Part shown: positions 38,001-50,048 of the stretch, piece by piece
Numbering within the stretch: the stretch's first letter is position 1
Layout: every line of letters starts with the position of its first letter
DNA from: Steromphala cineraria
Lineage: Eukaryota > Mollusca > Gastropoda > Trochida > Trochidae
Assembly (NCBI GenBank): GCA_916613615.1
Contig: OU744720.1
Location: 69,766,471-69,830,470, forward strand
Direction: 5' to 3'
Length of the DNA: 64,000 nucleotides
The notes under the pieces: generated by a model
The model's input: the letters and a program-made list of their open reading frames with translations, nothing else
Database searches by the model: none
Told to the model about the DNA's origin: nothing
Translations under genes and position numbers: made by a program

Positions 38001-39037
38001 ATAATATCAAGATTTTTTGTCCTGTAAAATTTACTAAGTTGTAATAGAGTATGAACAACTATTAAAAAAGACTGCTCTGCTAAAAAACAATTCAAATAAG
38101 GACAATGACCTTGAGACATTGAGTTCCCCCTGAACAAATTGAATATTATGATGGTTGGACTGATGTATTTATAAGGTATCAAAACTCAAAGACAAAATTG
38201 AATTGAAGAATGAAATTGATTCAAAGTTTGGTTTGTCAAGTTGCTAAATCATTTAATTATCTACTGACTGTATTTCTTTAAGGTTCTTTTTGCTAGAACA
38301 TTATGTTTCAAGTAAATCATTGTCGGACGATATAGCTTGCAAATGTAGGAATTGTTTGGGAACAATTTGTCAGCGCGATGAATTTAAGCAGTATAAATTA
38401 AATATTCATTTTACATTACAAACTGAGAAAAAAACATGTAAAGAAAAAACATATTGCGAAAACACATGGAATGTTTCAATTTCAAATATCAGCTAACACA
38501 CCAAACATAGTTTTTAATTTCAAACCTAAGCATTTATTTCATGTCATGCCTTGTGATATGAACTTATTCATCATCTGCACTCACCCTTGCCGAGTGTGCT
38601 AAAGCTTCAAGATTCACACCAAAAGGGCATCATCAATAATAAATCATGCCCGACAGTAGGTGCCAAATTGTCGGTGATGAGCAGACACAATTGTAACGAG
38701 ATAAAAAAAACGTACGTGGTAAATTTAGCAATTTTTAAAAATAAATATGTTTAACTATGCCTTTGACTTATCGATACTACAACCATGCAGATAATTTCAA
38801 ACAGTATGATTATCCTATTAGAACCTTAAAGTTATGGAAGCATGCTTATTCAGCTAAAGTAAAAGTTTAGAAAAACAGTTTACACAATCCTGGGGGATAA
38901 CTTTCAGTGATTTCTTAAATCTTTTCCACTCTGCAAAGCAAACTATTTATTTTGTTTTTAATCTTTCTTTCCTGTTAAATTTACTACGTTGGTATGCAAT
39001 ACATAGGAACAAATATCGTTAAGATCAGAATATTCAA
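35069..39037. repeat. Right arm of palindrome 1, outer part (copy R1)
   Basis: Reverse complement of about 10283-14520, resuming right after the 7.6 kb element with TAAGGTGTTTCTATTAC, which matches GTAATAGAAACACCTAA at the empty site. It contains a degraded SINE (about 36740-37100), itself interrupted by a foldback element. Open frames here (36687, 36905, 37318, 37976, 38290) are not conserved between copies. No gene. Confidence 0.88.
36791..37000. mobile_element. Foldback element of about 210 bp with 9-bp flanking repeat
   Basis: A long hairpin (36826-37000) pairs AACTTCTTTATTCTGAG, ACACGACGTTT and TCTTGTATCG with their reverse complements about an AT-rich tip near 36912. ATACCAAGT at 36782-36790 is repeated exactly at 37001-37009, a likely 9-bp target duplication. 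The left palindrome arm has the single uninterrupted site (AATACAAAGTAATA, reverse strand near 12160). Nine-base duplications are typical of Mutator-like elements. The left 35 bp before the stem are unpaired, which is odd. Confidence 0.8.
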
Positions 39038-42000
39038 TAGTTGAAGGTCACTCAGTCTAGTTAAACCTAAATGTAATGTTAACGTCCCCTATACCCTACA
39101 TGGGAATAAAGACTACAGTTCTATTTAACTAGATTGCCTACTAAATTTAGGTTGTATAAGTGGAAAAGTGTATCTGCCTCTTTTAATTCTGGTTAGTCAG
39201 TCGTTTAAAGGGGCAGAAGCATGTTTTTTGATAATTTTATTTTCTAAAATTTTCACTGATAATTGAAAGATAATGTTAAGTGTATTATTTTGACAGTGTC
39301 AGAAATATCATTACACAAGCCAAGATTCACATAAAATCCATTGGAGGCCATTTTTTGTGAACACCTTTTATTCATCCTGTGTGATAAAAAGGGATCGCAA
39401 GGCTACACTTTACGTTATATACTTGAATTATTACTACTCCATTTAGTTTAAATACATTGTCTTTTAATTGAAACTATTAATTTTCATTTTCCTGACATCA
39501 CCTTATATTCCCCCTAAAAACGTGCTACTGCCCCTTTAAAGAATTGCGTGAAAATACATACTTCATTATAAAATTCGTTCCGGCTACAATCAGAGTTATT
39601 ACAAAATGTTTTTTTGGGGCGGAATTTAATATACATATATATTACTGATAAGACGCAAAATCATAACCATTTTTAAGCAAGGCCATGAAAATATATTATC
39701 TAATGATAAACATTTTTACCATGGTATCATGTGTATCAAATCAAATTCTTTAGCTGGACAAATTGTTTCTCTCAGTCTGAGTTAATGGGTGTATTGAATT
39801 ATTCCTATCCTGTTAACTAATAACTTCATAAAACCATAACTTTGAATCAAGGGCTCCTTACATAGGTTTTGACCGAAATTGTAAGAATGTCTACACACTG
39901 CCAAAGATACATTTATGTCAAAAGTAAATACATTTAAGGTAATTTATTGGGGAGATAACATTGTTGATAAATAAAACTAATAAATGTCTCACATGTCAGG
40001 GAAGGGAAAATCTTGTAGATAATCAAATTCTTAACACACTAATTGTTCTTTGATTCCATATGTTTATGCTTCTGCACAGTATAGTAGAAACATCTAAAAA
40101 ATTCGAATCTGTTTGTTTTGTCAATTAGAGATAAATTTATTCCGATGACTTTAAGGGCAGAATACAATTGATTACTGGTTATTCTGTTCAACGTACTGCA
40201 TCTAAATACTGCATCTAAGTGGCGTACTATTTTGCTTTCATTCTTTTTAGTTAAAACTTTTTGTTTTGAAAATACACATCGTTTAAAGTCTTATAGTTGT
40301 TATTCTAAACCCCATGACTCAACGTTAAGTTAACTAAACTAATCTTATGCCTTAACAAAGACAAAGTTATAATAATTAAAGTGAATATATGTTTATCGTT
40401 ATATCCAAACACAAGGTGCATGCTCATACTGGGCAAAGCACTACATCCACATTGCACCCAGTCCAACACAGGATACACAGATCTACACGGTTGCGCTTAG
40501 CGCTTGTATGTTGCTTTGTCAGGGTGATGGTGTAGGTAGCACTATGAAAGGTTATATGCCATTTTAATATTCTTATTGGTTTCATTATCCTTGAGATGGT
40601 ACATTAAATGTTGTTAAGCTGGAATACGACTCTGTACTGCTGAGAAAGGGGACATAAACGCAGACAAATTTCTAGCAATGCTCTTGTGTGCATCATATGA
40701 TTGTTTTAATATGTTTTAATCTTATCATAGTATAACACTTGTAATATGATTTGAATTAGTTAAATATATTCTCACTTGTTAACATATTGTTCGCTCAATT
40801 TCAACATAAAATAAAGTCAAGATCTACTGACAAGCTTTTCAGGCAAATTTCAATGATGTATAAAATGTCAAAAAATCACTATAACTGACAAGGTTGCCCA
40901 TTGTCATAAGAGATTTGGTGTTTGATATTACAGAACGTCCAGCTGTACACATGATAAAACATAAAGTAGAGATAATAGAGACAACTCTAATCAGAGAAGT
41001 CGTAAAAATTATATGATCAAATTATCCATTGTTTATTCTTACAAAAAATATTAACTCCGACTAACAACAGTAACTCGAGGAATATAGATATCTTCGGAAA
41101 GCCATAAGGAACACTTACCTGGATGTTAACGAGTTACTAAGATGAATTCTATTGGTTAGAATTTCACCAATCCTAGAGGGACGAACTAGTTATAAGACAG
41201 TCCTAGAAACAAGACAGCTTGGCTGAAAAACAGCGCAACGACTTCAAACGACCTGTATCGATTCATTTGTGCTTAAAGAAATGCGACTGATAATGTCAAA
41301 GACGAATTGATTGGTTAGAATTTCACCACGACCAGTAAATATCCTTACGAGACGAACTAGCTATAAGTCAGACCTAGAAAAAAGACTGCTCTGCTGAAAA
41401 ACAATTCAAATAAGGACAATGACCTTGAGACATTGAGTTCCCCCTGAAAATATTGAAAGAATATTATGAAACGGTTGGATCGATTTATTTATAAGGTATC
41501 AAACCTCAAAGACAAAATTAAATTGAAGTATGTAATCAATTCAAAGTTTGGTTTGTCAAGTTGATAAATCATTGCAATATTGACTGACTGTATTTCTTAA
41601 AGACGCCTTTTGCTAGAAATTAATGGTATCTCATTGTCCTACAATATAGTTTACAAATATAGGAACGTTTGGGAACACTTTGTTGACGCGACGAATTTCA
41701 GAAGTATAAATTAAATATTTACTTTGCAATTACAAACTGAGAAGATAACATGTAAAGAAAATACATATTGCGAAAACACATGGAATGTTTCAATTTCAAA
41801 TATCAGCTAACATACCAAACATAGTTTTTAATTTCAAACCTAAGCATTTATTTCATGTCATGCCTTGTGATATGAACTTATTCATCATCTGCACTCACCC
41901 TCTCTGAGTGGCCTAAAGCTTCAAGATTCATACCAAAAGGGCATCATCAATAATAAATCATGCCCGACAGTAGGTGCCAAATAGTCTGTCTGACAAGTGA

Positions 42001-42265
42001 TGAGCAGACACAAATGTAACGAGTTTAAAAACGTACCTGGTTCATATTTGCAACAAACATGTTTATCTTTGCTTTGACTTATTGTTGATAGAACGATGAA
42101 GATAATTTTAAGCATTATTATTATCATGAGGGAAACATGCCTACTTAGCTGAAGATATTGTTTTGGAAAACAGTTTACACAATTCTTGGAGAATATCTTC
42201 AGCAGTTTCTAAAATATTTTTCTCTCTGCATGCACAAAGCAAACTATTTATCTTGTAAAAAGTTG
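39038..42265. repeat. Tandem second copy of the outer right arm (R2)
   Basis: Starting at CAGTCTAGTTAAACC this segment again matches the reverse complement of about 13250-10430 of the left arm and is a direct repeat of 35760-38950. It contains the SINE body at about 40410-40545 and, near its start, a MITE-A. Copies R1 and R2 share AAGGACAATGACCTTGAGAC at about 38098 and 41414. Not coding. Confidence 0.88.
39209..39535 (-). mobile_element. MITE-A, complete 327 bp copy with visible empty site
   Basis: It runs from AGGGGCAGAAGCATG to ACGTGCTACTGCCCCT with TTAA on both sides (39205-39208, 39536-39539). The flanks CAGTCG and GAATTGCG are joined directly through a single TTTAAA in the left arm (13105-13110, opposite strand), which confirms the ends and the TTAA duplication. 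Confidence 0.93.
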
Positions 42266-42359
42266 TTGTTATCTGTGTTTCGCAAATATTAATGTCCCCG
42301 AAGTTTGACTCCTGATTCCTGTAGGACACCCTTAGAAGTTAAAAAAAACACATTCCAAA

Positions 42360-42560
42360 TGTGGGGCAGAAAGCTGTAATTCAAGATGGCGTCTAAGATG
42401 GCCGCCGCATCCTTATAAGGCATTTGGTGTCTTCACCTAGGTTTTGGCGTCTAGGAATCCAATATTTTCAATGCACAAAAAGGAGAAGTTAATGGTGAAT
42501 TCCAAGATGGCCGCCAAAATAGCCGCCAAAGCCTCCGGCCAAGTTTCTTATTTAACCTAG
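42360..42560. promoter_or_regulatory. Cluster of AAGATGGC / GATGGCCGCC motifs
   Basis: AAGATGGCG, AAGATGGCCGCCGC, CCAAGATGGCCGCC and AAAATAGCCGCC occur within 140 bp. The core AAGATGGC matches the YY1-type motif seen in many animal promoters. No transcript start or gene is evident nearby, so this may be a repeat fragment. Confidence 0.35.
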
Positions 42561-42904
42561 GAAAGAAAACTTTGTGTCCTTTCTGGGGTTTTAGGGGTCA
42601 GTGATTACAGTCAGAACATTCTTTAATTGATAATTATTGAATTCAATACAGAGCATATATTTTATCAGTATATCGGTATGTAGACGTGCCTAGAATGCAT
42701 ATGTTTGAATACTTTTTACTTTAGTATGCTTGCAAATAATGTAAAATTTCTCTTAAAACATGTTTTACATGCAATATTTATCAATCATAGTGGAATAGAG
42801 GAATGCTTCTTGAAAACAATTACACCAGCACCTAGTACCAGATTGTCAGGCTTCATATCACCATGTGATGTTGACCATTGATTTTGGCGAGTTAGAACAG
42901 TGGC

Positions 42905-42957
42905 AATATCAACATTTCATGACTTTATTTGCCACTGTGGGGAGGGAATGCCGTATG
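42905..42957. mobile_element. Isolated terminal fragment of MITE-B
   Basis: GTGGCAATATCAACATTTCATGAC...TGCCACTGTGGGGAGGGAATG matches the right end of MITE-B at 63590-63644. The opposite end was not found. The sequence up to 43390 shows nothing further. Confidence 0.55.
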
Positions 42958-43389
42958 TTATGGTTTCAAAATACATGTTTATATGTAGGATGAAATTGTT
43001 TGAGTTTTAAAATCAATTAAAAGAAAGACGTTAAAGATTAATGCTACATTAAATGGAATATAATGGAAGCCAGTTGTGATTCATCTAGGGAAGATTATTT
43101 GCAGAGTAATGACATTCAAATTGTATTGACATCTTGACACTCACCATGTAAACCATGTAAACATCTCCAGATCCTGAAAGTCTGAACTTCTCAAGCGTCA
43201 TACAACATAAACCAGGGTTCTTGTCTCACCAGACTTGTACAAGTGATATACGAGACAAGACCTTAAAGCTTTGCTAACATCACAAAATGATCAGTTCCAA
43301 GTTTAAATATATTGATATATTTAATGCAATCATTGGTCAAATAAATAAGCAGTATTTCCAACCCAGAGGACATTGTCATAAAAATAATA

Positions 43390-43725
43390 GTGTGACAACA
43401 ACGACAAAATATTGTGTATCTGTGTTGGGACTGTGGGTCTAAACAGTTACCATATGATTGGAGAGATATGATTTGCAATGTAACAGCTGTTTCAAAACAC
43501 ATGAATATCATACTTACTCAAAGAGTAATATAGTGACCTTGATAACTTTGTGTTGAATGACTGTGATATAGTGTGTAATAGTGTTATTACATCTGCAATT
43601 TATGTTGTATCCGGTGGGAACTGTGAGTCTCTTAAATTACCATATGACTGGAGATTTTAGCTGTTACAAAACACATAAATATTATACTTACTCAAAGAGT
43701 AACATGGTGACAAAATTATTCAACT
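43390..43725. repeat. Two tandem, diverged units at the edge of palindrome 2
   Basis: GGGACTGTGGGTCT...ACCATATGATTGGAGA...CTTACTCAAAGAGTAA at 43428-43533 is repeated as GGAACTGTGAGTCT...ACCATATGACTGGAGA...CTTACTCAAAGAGTAA at 43617-43711. Only the second belongs to the inverted repeat. Confidence 0.7.
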
Positions 43726-45706
43726 CATGAAAAGTTACAACCTCAATATGTTTGTGTTGAATGACTGTGAATTTGAACTTGGCATGATGTTGATAGAAAT
43801 TTCTATTCAATAATCATCATTAACATGCTTTAACACCCCAGTTTGTCTGACAAATAACATTAGGGAATTCAATTATAGCGCTCCAAGTTTGTTGATTTTA
43901 CTCCAAAGCTGAATCTTTTCTCCCCTTAGCGAAACGTACAAAACTCTGTATTTAGATATGCATTGATTCTTAAGAAAAGCAATCGAGTTTAGGTAACTCG
44001 CCAGAATCAATTGAAGGTAAACGAGTTTCACACACGTTAATTTTCCCATCTTTTGCAATTTCACTCTAACAAAGTAAAAGTTGAATTTAATTTCAGCTTT
44101 GGTTGTTTTGAATGTTTTTTAAGTATGTTTAAGAATATTGGTTTTTAGTCTTGACAACTCTTGATGAATTTCAGATGTCAACTTTACCTCAGCTGTCTTT
44201 TCAAATTCTTAAACTTTAAACAACTAAACAAGCTTAATAAATTTGGATTAAATCTTCAAAACGTTTCGTTTTTAATTATATTTTTAACTTATTTGTTAGA
44301 AATTCTAATGTTAACACAATTTATCTTCAGAGTCATTGAGATCTTGTTGACACTTTTATCGTTTCTAATGGCTTGTTTAGATTTCTTATTAACCCGAAAT
44401 GAAAACCACAACAGGTGAAATTAACAAGAACATTGGATTCGCTGTTTCGTTTTCCTGATAATTTATAAGAAAAACTATATTAACACAACGTCATCAGTAA
44501 GAGTGAGTGATTCATTTATTTTTCTAATCAAGGGAAATTTGATTACGATCTTCATAGTTATAGAAGACGAATAATTAAGTTTTTTATTTTGCTAGGATAA
44601 CCCCAAATATAAAAAGGAAATAACTTATATGAAGAATATTTTGTTTCTCTGCTTTTATTTTTGAAGAAGTAGCAACAGGTTTTGGGTATAATGGATGCAA
44701 TATTGCCAAAGCAGCGCTACAGAATATTTCACTCACTCACTCACGTTTGTATCTGTGATATGGATGTCTCAATCCTATGAATGTTTGTATGAGTAAACAA
44801 GTACTGCAAACCTCACCCAACATTTGTCTGTTTTTATAATGGTCAACATCTCATTCCAAGAGCACGAAATCCTCGAAACATGTTACAAAGTTCTTCTGCT
44901 TGGTTGACAGGGTCGAGGCGATAATCAGTGGTACAGGATTATTTAAAGTTGAGTTGCTCAGTCAAATGTACGTGACAGCTACAATATGTTGTCCTTAAAA
45001 GGGCTGACATTTCTACCCCCAGAATACCGATACCACGTACACCATTTTTTAAAATGGCTGTTGAGAATAATGTGTTGAAATGATTTTACTCTATCAAGTT
45101 TTACTTGGAATTGGATATAGGTAGTTCTATTCCTGGATAACGATTGTTTATGCTTTAGTTTAATTTGTACTGACATCATTAATTTACAGATAACAACAAA
45201 ATATACCACATGGAACTGGATCCAAACCATGCATGCTCAGTAGGAAGCTTGAGTCCTTGATTGATGACGAATTGAAGAGTTGGTTCTTCGTTGAAGCCTA
45301 TCCTTCTTGCATGTTCTTTATCGCATTTTTATCATGTCAATGTTTCAAGCAAAATGTTTGTTTTAAAGAGCAATCATTTGGTCATCTGTGTGTTGACGAT
45401 ACTCCTCTCTCCACAATTTATGTCTCTTTTTATTTGGAACTCATTTTCCAGTCATCTACAGCTGAAAGATCAATCACGGTTTTTCAAATGAATTGAATGA
45501 ATGCATATCCCTGATTAATGTGGATGATGATCTTCCCGCCAATAAGCATGATATGACTAGATCATGAACTAATTTTGCAATAATGGACACATATTGAAAA
45601 AGAAGGTGAAAAATTTAGATATTGAATCTTATTAAAGGTATATGATTTGCAAATGTTACATCTGGGAAAGGTGAAGTTATAAGTCTTCTTTAAATTTAAG
45701 GTTTAA

Positions 45707-46009
45707 AGGAGCAGTAGCTCTTTTTTGGGATGAATAAAAGGTGACGTAAGGAAAATGAAAATGAATTTTTCCAATTGAAAGACATTGTATTAAACGTTAA
45801 TGAAGTAGTACTAAATCAAATAGACAATGTTAAGTTTAGCCATGCTATTCCGTTTTCTTACATAAATGAAATTAAAGGTGTTCACAAAAAATGACAGCCA
45901 ATGGACTTTATATGAATCCTTATAATTTTGTTCTTTTACTATGGATGATTGGTTTGTGTAATATGAGTAATGACACTATCAAAATGATACATCTAAAGAG
46001 CTATGCATC
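45707..46009 (+). mobile_element. MITE-A, right end truncated
   Basis: It begins AGGAGCAGTAGCTCTTTTTTG after TTAA (45703-45706) and follows the family order to about 46009 (TATCAAAATGATACATCTA). The expected terminal GTGCTACTGCCCCT is missing. Confidence 0.75.
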
Positions 46010-46090
46010 ATTGATAAATAAGCTAACGTCTTTTAACCAAAGGGAATGAATTTGTGGTATGAAATTCTTCAGCTGCCTTACATCAATTTA

Positions 46091-46287
46091 GGAGCGGATT
46101 AGCACAGTGGTTAGTGCAAGCGGCTTCAGATCAAGAGGTCCCTGGTCGGAATCCTGCCAGGGGCTCAGCAAATTTGTCTGCAGTAGAGAACTGTTCTACA
46201 TGCTACACATGCTACACGGAATTTAAGCGCAGTACCACCCATGGTTTGCTAGTTTCAGTGGCGTTAAACACCGGATCATCTCACCTA
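46091..46287 (+). repeat. tRNA-derived SINE, complete, 197 bp
   Basis: The head has box A (TTAGCACAGTGGTTAGTGC) and box B (TGGTCGGAATCCTGCC). The tail carries GGCGTTAAACACC. An exact 11-bp direct repeat, ACATCAATTTA, flanks it at 46080-46090 and 46288-46298, as expected from LINE-driven insertion. It lies only in the left arm of palindrome 2. The 61-codon frame crossing it is not a gene. Confidence 0.9.
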
Positions 46288-47699
46288 ACATCAATTTAAG
46301 GAGGAATAACTACTATGTATATGTATATGTATGTCTACATAACTTTTTTTTATTAGAATTAAAAGCATAGGCATGACTGAATTGAAGATTCAACTGCTTG
46401 TTTGTTGTCTTGTACAAAATATTTTGTTGGAGATTAAAACAAAGGTTTCACACCCTTCGTAACATTTATTTGAAACCATCTTAAACATGCATAATTCCTT
46501 ATCTCTGACGAAGATGTGACATCACCTTAAGTGGAAGATACTCGTTTCAAGCTACTCTAAAGTATAATAATTTTACACTTTGCTTAAGGTTATTTTTTCA
46601 CATTAATTGAACGGACTAAAGGGAAGGAATGCATGACATCGGAGGCAAGTCTATCCATTTCATCATATGATCAAACAATTCCATCCATACTTATATTTGT
46701 ACTTCGTCTGGACAATCTGGAGATAAATGAACTCTTCCACAATGTACATCAATGAGGCTGTGGCTTGAAGAATGTGAACCAAGACTATCTTTGGCTTTAA
46801 TAATCAGACACTCATGTTTTGAGAGAGCAATCCATTCATTGTTATCATTTGATACTTCAATGTTACTTTCATGTAGAGGTTTCGATTTTCCACATGAACA
46901 TAAGATGATTTAAATTGCAACGTTTGACCATTCATTCTCATCAATTCGTCTAGTCAAAACGGTTTTGTGTAGTGTAGTAAAATTTTGTATAATAGAATGA
47001 TACATCACTGATTAAAAAATGTTAAAAGTTAACATTTATAGATTTTCAAAATCAATGAGAATGCTTTCTCACTAACTATTACAATTAAATCACAAAAAAC
47101 TACATTACAAAATTAGGCAGTGACTTTTAAGAACTGCTCTGACACACAGAAAGTGGATCGTTGCAAGATAACATAAACCTGTTATCCGGTGAGATAATAA
47201 TCTCCTTAACAAATAGTTGAAGTTAAAATAACCAAATTGATATCAGTATTTTTTTATAAAATTATTTTTAGAATGGGTGTGAAGGTTTTATTGGAATTTG
47301 ATAAAGGAATAGATTAAAGCTTAAATTGGAGGGGAAATTGAAAAAAGAGGAGTTTTGGCCCCTAAAAGGGGCATTTTTTAAAGATAGAAATGTATTTTTT
47401 GTGCGAAGTTACAATTTGGTAATATTTTCTTTTTTGAAATATCTCTTTCAAAATCTAGAATAACCAAAAATTAAAAAAACATCCCCTCCTGCAGAAATAG
47501 TTTATTCTCCCCATCCCACCTCATGATAAAATCCCCCTTTCGTGTTTTTCTGTTTTAATCTCTTTATTAAAGTTAGATGTATTTGTATACCGAGAAGTAA
47601 ATTCTAGTTTGAATAATTGAATTTTAAAATTATTTAAATTGATGTTTTGCAAGAAACAACTTTTTAACTCTTTTTAAAGTAATTTTCTATTACTATATA

Positions 47700-48370
47700 T
47701 GGATTCAGGTTGAAGTTAGGTGAACATATACAAACTATTCAACTGGGATTGATGGACGAACTTCTATAAATGTAGAGAAGGCGGTTTTATACTTGGTGTG
47801 ATGTACATTCTTTTTTTATGTTCATATAGAGGAGGCAATGCTATATTGAGTTTGATGCATATACTTATATACATCTAGAGAGGGCGAATCTATACTGGTT
47901 TGATGGTTTGATGTTTGCATGTATAACGCTGTTCGAATTCATTGTATCATAACAAACTGCGTTCTTCATGGAAAGTTTATAAGGAACAACATTTCTAACA
48001 TTTGAATAATAACAGAGAGTTAACGCGATTCTGAGTGCCTAACATATAACCCGAAATAGATTGTAGAGAGTTAACTTTCTCGATTTGTAAGAATTGTTTT
48101 CTATGCATGGTACAGGATCGCCACTCTAAACGTATATAAGCATGTATATCAACTCCTTGTATAGAATCGCCTCTCTAAAATCATCAAAATCCATTTTAAA
48201 ATCTCCTCATGTAGGTATGTAAATCAAAACTGGTATGAAATCGACTCTTGGAATGTATATGATAATGTACGTCAAAACTTAGTTTAAAATCGACCCCGCT
48301 AATTAAATGTCTAAGTACATGTACGTGCATGAATGCACCGGCGAATTATTACTGGGACACTGTCATTGTT
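47700..48370. repeat. Centre of palindrome 2 with inverted minisatellite units
   Basis: About 47755-47905 contains units such as TAGAGAAGGCGGTTTTATACT, TAGAGGAGGCAATGCTATATT and TAGAGAGGGCGAATCTATACT. About 48110-48300 holds the reversed units (TATAGAATCGCCTCTCTA, AAAATCTCCTCATGTA, AAATCGACTCTTGG). The unit is around 50-60 bp. The centre of palindrome 1 has comparable ATAAAATC-C-rich stretches. Confidence 0.65.
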
Positions 48371-48625
48371 GTTATGAATTAAAGGAAAAGTGGTAATTAC
48401 CAATTTCAAAAATGTTAAAATGCTAAAAAAAAGTGGTTATTTCAGATTCTACTAAAAATGTGGTAATTACCAATTTTAAAAGTAGTAGTTACGAGATAAA
48501 ATAGCAATTACCAATGATAAAAGATAAAATTTCAAACACCATTTTTTTCAAAAGTGTTAATTACCAGAAAATATGGTAATTACCCTTTACAGAGTCGTTA
48601 TTACCACTTTTAAAAGAGAAATATC
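48370..48625. repeat. TGGTAATTAC motif cluster of palindrome 2
   Basis: Motifs GTGGTAATTACCA, AATTACCA, TTATTACCACTTT and close variants occur at least seven times, next to GCGAATTATTACTGGGACAC (48351). The same landmark and cluster lie at the centre of palindrome 1. Confidence 0.75.
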
Positions 48626-50048
48626 ACAAATCGATTCTGAGCTCTGTAGGCTTAAAACTTTCGTACATTCCAAATATAATTGGAGGGGAAAAAACAATTT
48701 AATTATTTTAACTTATCTACATGTATTTGTCAATTAGATTAATATCTCACCGGATATAAGGTCAATGTTATCTTTCAACGATACACTTTCTGTGGTGTCA
48801 AAGGAGATATGTTTGCAGTACTTGTCTGCTCATAAAATCATTTGTATTTTGAGGTTTTTCACAGATAACCAAGTGAGTGGGTGAGTGAGATATTATTTAG
48901 CACAAACAGATACCTAGAAAAGTTTATTACTTCTTCAAAAGTAAAATCATAAAAAGATCTGTATTCCGTGTAGAAATTATTTAGACTACCATAAAGTTAC
49001 GAGATTATTATATTTATGGTTAGCACTATACAAAGCTAATTATTCGTCTTGTGTTACCTTGAGTTCAATAATCTAATGTTCCATGATTAGAAAAACGTAT
49101 GATTACTCACTGTTACTTGTTACTTGTTGTTCATGTATTTATTCCTATAAATTATCAGGAAATCGAAACGGCGTGTCCAATTTGCATAATAATTTTTACA
49201 ACAGTTATGATTTTTATTTGTGGTGAATACAAAGCCTCAAAAAGCGATTTGGAAACGCTTTTACTTTCAACATAAGCTCAATGATATCTGAAGATAATTT
49301 GGGATTACATCAGAAAAAAAAGAAATTAAAGATAAAAGCAACAACATAACATTTCCAAGATTTGATTTAAATTTACTTAAGCTTGTTTAGTTGTTCAAAT
49401 TTAAGAATTTGAAAGGACAGCTGAGGTAAAGTTGACAGCTGAAATTCATCAAGAGTTGTCAAGACTAAAAACGAATATTCTTTAACATTCTTCATCAGTA
49501 AAAAAACATTCAAAACAACCGAAGCTGAAATTCAATTCAACGTTTACTTTGTTAGAGTGAAATTGCAAACGATGGGGAAATTAACGTGTGTGAAACTCGT
49601 TTGCCTTCAATTGATTCTGGCGAGTTACTTAAACTCGATTGCTTCTCCTAAGAATTAATGCATATCTAAATACAGAGTTTTGTACGTTTCGGTAAGGGGA
49701 GAAAGGATTCAGCTTTGGGGTAAAATCAACAAACCTGGAGCGCTATAATTGAATTCCCTAACGTTATTTGTCAGACAAACTGGGGTGTTAAAGCATGTTA
49801 ATGATGATGTATTGAATAGAAATTTCTATCAACATCATGCCAAGTTAAAAACTTTAAATTCACAGCCATTCAACACAAACATATTAAGGTCGTAACTTTT
49901 CATGAGTTGAATAATTTTGTCACCATGTTACTCTTTGAGTAAGTATAATATTTATGTGTTTTGTAATAGCTGTTCCATTCATGAGGTAATTTAAGAGACT
50001 CACAGTCCCCATACAAAATAAATTACAGATGTTTTAACACTATTATTT

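Larger units (their letters stand above)
43570..50048. repeat. Palindrome 2, about 6.5 kb, same family as palindrome 1
   Basis: The outer ends GTGTTATTACATCTG (43578) and CAGATGTTTTAACAC (50026) are inverted. Pairs continue inward: AATTCAATTATAGCGCTCC (43867) with 49737; TTTACCTCAGCTGTC (44183) with 49421; CACTCACTCAC (44732) with GTGAGTGGGTGAGTGAG (48875); AACCTGTTATCCGGTGAGAT (47176) with ATCTCACCGGATATAAGG (48744). The left arm is longer because of a MITE-A and a SINE. The 43.9-44.2 kb module is also homologous to 17.4-17.6 kb of palindrome 1. No gene. Confidence 0.88.

Noticed and set aside
10283..39037. The palindrome as a duplicated-haplotype assembly artefact
   Set aside because: The arms differ by many substitutions and by whole insertions, which is too diverged for allelic copies placed head to head. 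Spanning long reads would still settle it.
46114..46299. Open frame over the SINE at 46.1 kb
   Set aside because: It lies inside a tRNA-derived SINE with a target duplication.
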